Part shown: piece by piece, positions 16,604-21,191 of the stretch
How the letters are laid out: each line of letters starts with the position of its first letter
Numbering within the stretch: the stretch's first letter is position 1
Assembly (NCBI GenBank): GCA_031278075.1
Contig: JAITLE010000141.1
Location: 1-21,191 of the forward strand
Source: Bifidobacteriaceae bacterium
GTDB lineage: Bacteria > Actinomycetota > Actinomycetes > Actinomycetales > WQXJ01
DNA: 21,191 nt
Direction of reading: 5' to 3'
Notes under the pieces: model-generated
Databases searched by the model: none
Told to the model about the DNA's origin: nothing
What the model saw: only the letters and a program-made list of their open reading frames with translations
Translations under genes and position numbers: made by a program

Positions 16604-16623
16604 GGCCGCCCGCCACGGCGGCC
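16604..16623. other. 7-bp GC hairpin just upstream of the MFS start
   Basis: GGCCGCC (16604-16610) and GGCGGCC (16617-16623) pair around a 6-nt loop, 17 bp before the MFS GTG. It may be a leader hairpin, part of the termination zone of the upstream regulator operon, or chance. Confidence 0.3.
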
Positions 16624-16705
16624 CCATACGCCCGGGCCGCGCCGTGCCCAGCCGACGCGACCACATCAGCCGCACCCGGCGGCGGCGCCCAACTCCGGCC
16701 CGGCG

Positions 16706-16730
16706 CGCGGGCCGCGCCACGCGGCCCGCG
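16706..16730 (-). terminator. Strong GC hairpin terminating the kinase/regulator operon
   Basis: Perfect 11-bp arms CGCGGGCCGCG (16706-16716) and CGCGGCCCGCG (16720-16730) enclose a 3-nt CCA loop. The hairpin begins one base beyond the response-regulator stop codon. There is no T-tract, as is common for actinobacterial U-less terminators. It separates the regulator operon from the same-strand MFS gene. Confidence 0.62.
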
Positions 16731-16731
16731 G

Positions 16732-17385
16732 TCAGAGCAGGTTGCGGCGCGCCGCCCAGCGGGTCAGCGCGGACCGGTTCGACAGCTGCAACTTCCGCAG
16801 CACAGCGCTGACGTGCGTCTCCACCGTCTTGATCGAGATGAACAGCTCCGCCGCCGTCTCCCGGTACGTGTAGCCGCGGGCTATCAGCCGCATCACCTCT
16901 TGCTCGCGTGCGGTCAAACTGTCCAGCTCGTCGGCCGCGACCGCCACATCGCCTGTCGCGGCGCCGAACGCGTCCAGCACAAACCCGGCGAGCCTCGGCG
17001 AGAACACGGCGTCGCCGTCTGCGACGCGGCGGACGGCATCGACCAGCTCACCGGCGCCGATCGCTTTCGTGACGTAGCCGCGGGCGCCCGCGCGGATGAC
17101 GGCCACCACGTCGGCCGCCGCGTCTGAAACCGACAGCGCGAGGAACCTCACTTCGGGGTGGTCCCGCAGGACGGCGCGGGCGACCTCGGCGCCGCCGCCA
17201 CCGGCGCCTCCGGGCAGGTGCACGTCGAGGAGGACCACGTCGGGCCGGGTCTGGGCGATCACCGCCTGAGCCTCCTCGACGGACGCCGCCTCCCCCACTA
17301 TGTCGAGCGCGGCGCCCACCTCCGCTTTGGTTCCGGCGCGGAACAGGGCGTGGTCGTCGACCAGCACCACACGCAATCGGCTCAT
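16732..17385 (-). CDS. LuxR/NarL-family response regulator
   Basis: This 217-residue two-component regulator partners the kinase encoded just upstream. The receiver domain has the acidic pair DD (10-11), phospho-acceptor D54 in VVLLDVHLPG, the switch serine in LALSVSD (about 85) and conserved K107 in GYVTKAIG. The DNA-binding domain (about 154-215) has LTAREQEVMRLIARGYT and ISIKTVETHVSAVLRKL. The start is ATG at 17385 after GGAAGGA. A GTG five codons upstream (17400) is possible but lies before that ribosome site. The ATG shares ATGA with the kinase stop, so the two genes are translationally coupled. Its target is unknown; the divergent PspC operon is the obvious candidate. Confidence 0.94.
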   Translation of the reverse strand: MSRLRVVLVDDHALFRAGTKAEVGAALDIVGEAASVEEAQAVIAQTRPDVVLLDVHLPGGAGGGGAEVARAVLRDHPEVRFLALSVSDAAADVVAVIRAGARGYVTKAIGAGELVDAVRRVADGDAVFSPRLAGFVLDAFGAATGDVAVAADELDSLTAREQEVMRLIARGYTYRETAAELFISIKTVETHVSAVLRKLQLSNRSALTRWAARRNLL

Positions 17386-18797
17386 GTGACGTCCTTCCAC
17401 TGTGGCCGTCCGGCGGCGGAACCACCGTCCAGCGGGACCGCGCCACCCGGCGGGGCGAGGCTTGGGACCACGGCCCTGGGCGGCCCGCCATCCTTGGCCG
17501 CCGCGGCTTGCGAGTCAGGCTCCGCACGCGCCACCGGCGTCCCGCCGCCCGCAGGCGCGCCGTCCTCGGCCACCGCGACCGGCTGCCGTGCTGCCGGGCC
17601 GGCCGCTGGCGCGAGGCGTTGGCGCAGACAGATCTCGGTGCCGCGGCCGGGCGTGGACCGGATCTCGGCGTGGCCGCCCTGACGCCTGACCCGCCCCAGG
17701 ATGGATTCGCGCACGCCCAAGCGGTCCGGCGGCACCGCGCCCAGATCGAAGCCTCGCCCCTTGTCCCGCACAAAGACTTGCGCCGCCGCGGGTGAGAGCT
17801 CCGCGTAGAGGGACACGGGCGGCGCGCCGTGTCGCGCCGCGTTGAGGAGCGCCTCTCTGGTCGCGCCGACCAACGCGTCCAGCGCGGTGCTCGGCCGCTG
17901 GTCGCCCACTAACACCACGCCCACCTCGACGCCGGTGATGTCCTCGACCTCTCCCGCGACAGCCCGCAGGGCGGCGGCCACTGAGACTCCCGGCTCGGAC
18001 CGGTCCCGATAGAGCCACTCCCGCAGCTCGCGCTCTTGGGCGCGAGCCAGACGCCGCACCGTCCCCGGGTCATCCGCTCTAGAGCGGATGACGGCCAGGG
18101 TCTGCAGCACCGAATCGTGGAGGTGGGCGGTGATGTCGGCGCGTTCCGCTTCGCGGGCGGTGGCCGCCCTTTGATCGGCCAGCGCGTTGATCAATCTGAG
18201 CGCCCAGGGCGCCAGCACCAGAGCCACCGCCGCCAGCGCCACCAGGCCCGCCATCAGCGCCGCGACCACTGATTCTGGCTCGCCGCCGCGGGAGACGAGC
18301 AGCGTCGCCGCCACCACCACAAGGGTCAGGGCGGCGGCCAGCCGCAGCCATGACACCGGTCCGCGGCGCGTTCCCGGATCGGCTTTGTCCAACTGGCTCC
18401 ACGCGAGCCAGACCGCCCCGCCCAGGATCAAAGCGGGCAGGATCCCGCGCAGCAGCGTTGGTGAGCCGGCCAGGGCGACAGCCAACAGCGCGGCCACCCC
18501 GAGCAACGCCAGCCCAGCCACGAGGCGGGTCGCCGGGCGCGAGCGCACGGGATCCCTCAGGCGCGGCGCGAGCCGCGCCAACGCCGGTGGCGGCGCGGCC
18601 GCGTCCGCCGAAGGCACCGTCAACCACAGCCACAGATACAACACCAGCCCCACCAGGAACACACCGAATCCCGCGAACACCCAGCGCACGCGCGACCGTT
18701 TGACGCCCCAGCTGTCGGCCAGCCCAGCCGCCACGCCGCCCAGCACCCGCCCGGTGGTGGGGCGCCGCAACGGCGGCTTCACGGTGGCCGAGGACAT
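17382..18797 (-). CDS. PspC-domain sensor histidine kinase (HisKA_3/NarL-type)
   Basis: This 471-residue membrane kinase begins with a PspC domain (about residues 12-63: RVLGGVAAGLADSWGVKRSRV, then an aromatic helix VLYLWLWLTVP). Further hydrophobic helices lie at about 91-110, 115-133, 151-169 and 177-200. The dimerisation/phospho-acceptor segment is ADITAHLHDSVLQTLAVIR with H227. The ATPase domain has the N-box REALLNAARHG (N319) and DKGRGFDLGAV, and ends near TPGRGTEICL. After about residue 394 comes a roughly 77-residue Ala/Pro/Gly-rich tail that is not part of the catalytic fold. There is no large extracellular sensor domain, which suggests it senses membrane or envelope state through its helices. 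The ATG start (18797) is preceded by a GGA/GAGAG stretch. It is divergent from another PspC gene. Confidence 0.93.
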   Translation of the reverse strand: MSSATVKPPLRRPTTGRVLGGVAAGLADSWGVKRSRVRWVFAGFGVFLVGLVLYLWLWLTVPSADAAAPPPALARLAPRLRDPVRSRPATRLVAGLALLGVAALLAVALAGSPTLLRGILPALILGGAVWLAWSQLDKADPGTRRGPVSWLRLAAALTLVVVAATLLVSRGGEPESVVAALMAGLVALAAVALVLAPWALRLINALADQRAATAREAERADITAHLHDSVLQTLAVIRSRADDPGTVRRLARAQERELREWLYRDRSEPGVSVAAALRAVAGEVEDITGVEVGVVLVGDQRPSTALDALVGATREALLNAARHGAPPVSLYAELSPAAAQVFVRDKGRGFDLGAVPPDRLGVRESILGRVRRQGGHAEIRSTPGRGTEICLRQRLAPAAGPAARQPVAVAEDGAPAGGGTPVARAEPDSQAAAAKDGGPPRAVVPSLAPPGGAVPLDGGSAAGRPQWKDVT

Positions 18798-18953
18798 CTC
18801 TCAATTCCACCACGCTGGCGGACCCGAGCCCACCCGGCGCTCGCATATCAGGGGCATCTCAGGGAATCCCCGGAGGCGCTGCCATCTCCCACTGGGCGAA
18901 GACCAGGGATTCGCCCGATAGATCGGGCCGCCGCGCCAGAGCAGACTTGAAGC
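18798..18953. other. Divergent promoter region of the PspC module
   Basis: These 156 bases separate the kinase and PspC-protein starts and should hold both promoters. Besides the 16-bp dyad listed separately, AGGGAATCCC and AGGGATTCGCCC are partly inverted copies of each other about 40 bp apart. I see no clear -35/-10 pair. Confidence 0.45.
18913..18928. promoter_or_regulatory. Perfect dyad GCCCGATAGATCGGGC upstream of the PspC gene
   Basis: This 7-2-7 perfect inverted repeat ends 25 bp before the PspC-protein ATG. NarL/LuxR-type regulators bind short inverted repeats, so it is a candidate site for the regulator encoded across the divergent promoter. It could instead be a small leader hairpin. 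Its function is inferred. Confidence 0.5.
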
Positions 18954-20516
18954 ATGGCCGTTCCCACACCGATTCCCCCTGCTCTGCCCGCCGGCGCCCG
19001 CTTTTTCGCGTGGGTCCGTCACTTAGGAGTGACCCGCCCCCCGGATCGTTGGTTCGGAGGCGTGGCCGCGGCCTTCGCCCGCCGCATCGGCTGGGATCCC
19101 ATGCTGGTGCGCGGCCTGTTCGTCGTGGGCGCCGTCTTCTCGGGGCTGGGTCTCGTGCTGTACGGCCTGGGTTGGCTGGTCCTGCCCGATCAGGCGGACG
19201 GCCGGATCCACCTCGAAGAGCTGATCCGCGGCCGAGTCACAGCGGGCTTTTGGGGCGGCGCAGTCTTCGGCTTCCTCGGGATGACGGTGGCGTTGGGCTA
19301 CCTCAGCGGCTTCCGCGCCTTCGGGTTCTTGCTGTTGGTGGGCGCGCTCGCCGTCGGGATCGTCCTCATCGCCTACGCCGCGTCCCGCACCGCACCGCCC
19401 GCCGGCCCCTCGCCCTACCCGCCCACCGGCCCCTCGCCCTACCCGCCCGCCGACCCCTCGGCGTCCGCCCCGCACCCGGCCGCACCCCAAACGTCCGTCG
19501 CCGACGCCACCCACCAGGAGATCATCTTGCTCTCGCCGCACGATCCCGACCCCCCAACATCCGCGCCGCTGGGCTCACCCGCCGCACCTCCTACCACCGC
19601 CGCACCGGAGTCGCTCACTGACGCCCCAACCGCTGCGCCGCTAACCTCGCCCGCCGAGACCCCGGCCGCCCAGCCGCTCGCCGCACCCGCCGACGCGCAC
19701 GCCGCCCAGCCGCTGGCCCCGCCCGCCGTCGTTCCTCCCAGCATCCCGCCCGGCGGCGCCTCGGTGGCCTCGCCTGCGGCGGGTTGGCCCGCGGCGCCAG
19801 TTCACGCCGTCCGCCGCGCGTCCGGTGGCCCCATCGCGCTAGCCCTCTCGGGCATCTTGATGCTGGCTTTGGCGGGGCAGCTCGCCCTGCTGCGGTTCAC
19901 CGAGTGGGGCGAGTGGATTTCCTCTCCCACCGCCTTCGTGTTCGGCGCGATGCTCACGCTGACGGGCTCGGGAATGATGCTGCTCGGATTGTTGGGGCGG
20001 CGTTTCGGGGGGTTCTTAGCACTCGGCTTGACCATGAGCCTTCTCGCTGTTCCACTCAGCCTTGTCACTGTGACGCAGTCAGCCTGGCACAACGGGCCCT
20101 CACAGTATTCCGCGGTCTTGATCGGGGACGACCACGCGGCCCCGACCAACTCGGACGAAGCCGCGGCCGGCTTCCACCTCGCCGTCGGGAGTTTGTCTGT
20201 GGACTTGACGAACGACGCGATAGCCGCCGACCGCGATGTGGTCGTCGACGTCTCGCTACAAATCGGACGAGCTCAGCTATTGGTTCCGGCCGCCACCCCG
20301 GTTATAGTGAACGCGCGCTTAGAGGCAGGTGATATCTCCCTGGGCACATCGTATATGAACTCTTGGCGAGCACTCGGCGGCGATGGTGGCGGCGCGACGG
20401 GCATCGGCGTGAGGCAGTCTTTCGCATCGGGCGTCGACGTCGGCCCCGAGCGACCGTTCACGCTGACGGTGAATTTCACCGGTGGATTTGGACGGCTCGA
20501 AATCATTCCCGTGTAG
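18954..20516 (+). CDS. PspC-domain membrane protein with LiaF-like C-terminal domain
   Basis: This 520-residue protein has an N-terminal PspC domain (about 27-79: PDRWFGGVAAAFARRIGWD, then a helix ending WLVLPD). Two more helices follow at about 97-117 and 121-142. Next comes a 140-residue Pro/Ala-rich linker with repeats such as GPSPYPP and AAQPL, then three helices at about 283-305, 318-340 and 350-372. The soluble C-terminal domain (373-520) contains a glycine- and beta-rich motif series (GSLSVDLTNDAI, IGRAQLLVP, GGFGRLEIIP) resembling the LiaF / cell-wall-active-antibiotic-response domain. PspC/LiaF proteins commonly modulate an adjacent kinase; here a role in envelope-stress sensing is inferred from the divergent kinase-regulator pair. 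The ATG start is chosen by fit; the ribosome site is weak. Confidence 0.88.
   Translation: MAVPTPIPPALPAGARFFAWVRHLGVTRPPDRWFGGVAAAFARRIGWDPMLVRGLFVVGAVFSGLGLVLYGLGWLVLPDQADGRIHLEELIRGRVTAGFWGGAVFGFLGMTVALGYLSGFRAFGFLLLVGALAVGIVLIAYAASRTAPPAGPSPYPPTGPSPYPPADPSASAPHPAAPQTSVADATHQEIILLSPHDPDPPTSAPLGSPAAPPTTAAPESLTDAPTAAPLTSPAETPAAQPLAAPADAHAAQPLAPPAVVPPSIPPGGASVASPAAGWPAAPVHAVRRASGGPIALALSGILMLALAGQLALLRFTEWGEWISSPTAFVFGAMLTLTGSGMMLLGLLGRRFGGFLALGLTMSLLAVPLSLVTVTQSAWHNGPSQYSAVLIGDDHAAPTNSDEAAAGFHLAVGSLSVDLTNDAIAADRDVVVDVSLQIGRAQLLVPAATPVIVNARLEAGDISLGTSYMNSWRALGGDGGGATGIGVRQSFASGVDVGPERPFTLTVNFTGGFGRLEIIPV
19404..19451 (+). repeat. Two 24-bp tandem units in the Pro-rich linker
   Basis: Units at 19404-19427 and 19428-19451 encode GPSPYPPT and GPSPYPPA, and a degenerate third unit begins DPSA. 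The two differ at one base. This is an in-frame linker expansion. Confidence 0.8.
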
Positions 20517-20579
20517 CACGGCGTCGCTTCCAAGCTCGCGCCCTCAAGAACTCGAAACACCCTTGACAGGAGACATCAG

Positions 20580-20993
20580 ATGAGTCACACAGCGGATTCC
20601 ACAGCCTGCGGCGAGCCGCCCGCGAGCGCCGCCGAAGGCATGCCTTCAACCCCGCGCGACCACGATTGGGCTCATCCGGGACGGTCCAGCCATCCTGGTG
20701 GGGCTGATCGGCCAGGTCTCGCCGGAGGCGCCAGCTTCGGCCCGCCTACACAGTTCCAGACGCCCACACTGCCGCCGGTGCTCGTCAAGACCGGCGTCCG
20801 CCCTGCGGTCACCGTCTGGGGAGCGATCATCGCGCTGGCGGGAGTGTGGATCGTGTTCGCCTCGGAGGGCCTCGAGTTCTCCGGCGAGATCGCGATGATT
20901 GTCCTGCTTGCCGCCGCCGGCATGACTTTGACGCTGTCCGCCCTCATCGCGGGCGCCCGCCGGACACGCGCATCCACCCGCCGGCGACCTTGA
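20580..20993 (+). CDS. Small two-helix membrane protein of unknown function
   Basis: This 137-residue protein starts at ATG 20580 with a clear AGGAGA (20568-20573) at 6-nt spacing. The first 70 residues are polar and disordered-looking (Pro, Gly, Ser, His). Two hydrophobic helices follow, near residues 75-95 (AVTVWGAIIALAGVWIVFA) and 101-125 (IAMIVLLAAAGMTLTLSALI), and the tail is basic (ARRTRASTRRRP). No signal peptidase site is obvious. It lies 63 bp downstream of the PspC protein on the same strand, with no hairpin between, so it is probably cotranscribed. Its helix pair is similar in size and placement to small membrane partners found beside actinobacterial PspC genes. I do not recognise a named family. 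Confidence 0.75.
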   Translation: MSHTADSTACGEPPASAAEGMPSTPRDHDWAHPGRSSHPGGADRPGLAGGASFGPPTQFQTPTLPPVLVKTGVRPAVTVWGAIIALAGVWIVFASEGLEFSGEIAMIVLLAAAGMTLTLSALIAGARRTRASTRRRP

Positions 20994-21191
20994 CCCGCCG
21001 CGCTGGCCGCGCTGCCCGCCGCGGCGCGACCCCCGACCGGGGCGCCGTGTGCGCCGGGACGGCCGGACGACGCCCCCGCCACGCCGCGTCCACCACCAGC
21101 CAAACCCGACACCCCCAAACTCGGTGACGCAACCCCAACCAAATCACGCGACGGCCGACAGGTGGCCCCTCAACGGCCCGAAATGGGTCCA
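20994..21191. other. Intergenic sequence at right edge, with hairpin-forming GC DNA
   Basis: No gene is supported here. CGCCGCG (20996-21002) pairs with CGCGGCG (21020-21026) directly after the membrane-protein stop. A second possible hairpin, CCCC-GACC-GGGG, follows within the next 20 bases. Either could act as a U-less terminator, but in DNA this GC-rich they may be chance. The rest, from about 21050, shows no structure I can name. Confidence 0.35.

Noticed and set aside
14456..16720. A 754-codon minus-strand frame spanning SIP and MFS genes
   Set aside because: Its product is low-complexity Gly/Arg sequence without motifs, and it conflicts with two well-supported genes.

Overview
The window is a very GC-rich stretch with dense, mostly leftward genes. 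Short Gly/Ala/Arg-rich linkers, TTG and GTG starts, a DtxR/IdeR-type iron box, PspC-domain sensor genes and secreted Ig-repeat proteins all point to an Actinomycetota chromosome. I cannot name the genus. I saw no tRNA, rRNA, CRISPR array, transposase, phage gene or integration site.

Region 1 (1-8828, minus strand) is one uninterrupted reading frame of at least 2942 codons that leaves the window on the left. It encodes a secreted giant surface protein: signal peptide, a beta-propeller-like head, an SdrD-B-like calcium-type domain, a GEVED-like domain, then about 17 Ig-like repeats of roughly 118 residues. The C-terminus and any cell-wall anchor are outside the window. Long open frames on the opposite strand here are compositional shadows.

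Region 2 (9160-13142) is a siderophore/Fe(III) ABC importer. ATPase, permease and permease genes overlap on the minus strand. The lipoprotein binding protein is divergent on the plus strand, and an iron-box-like operator lies between the two arms. Region 3 (13065-16587) holds a Cys/Met-metabolism PLP enzyme (minus), a siderophore-interacting flavin reductase (plus) and an MFS exporter (minus). Two convergent pairs here overlap tail-to-tail at the coding level (78 and 112 bp). Binding protein, permeases, ATPase and flavin reductase together form an uptake-plus-reduction route for ferric siderophores. No siderophore biosynthesis gene is visible.

Region 4 (16732-20993) is a cell-envelope signalling module. 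A LuxR-type response regulator and a histidine kinase with an N-terminal PspC domain are translationally coupled on the minus strand. Divergent from them lies a second PspC-domain membrane protein with a LiaF-like C-terminal beta domain, followed by a small two-helix membrane protein. A perfect 16-bp dyad sits just upstream of the second PspC gene, and a strong GC hairpin closes the regulator operon.

Nothing here is clearly a new defence or mobile system. The items most worth a second look are the giant repeat protein with its recurring cysteine pairs, the double-PspC kinase module with its dyad, and the overlapping convergent genes of the iron locus.
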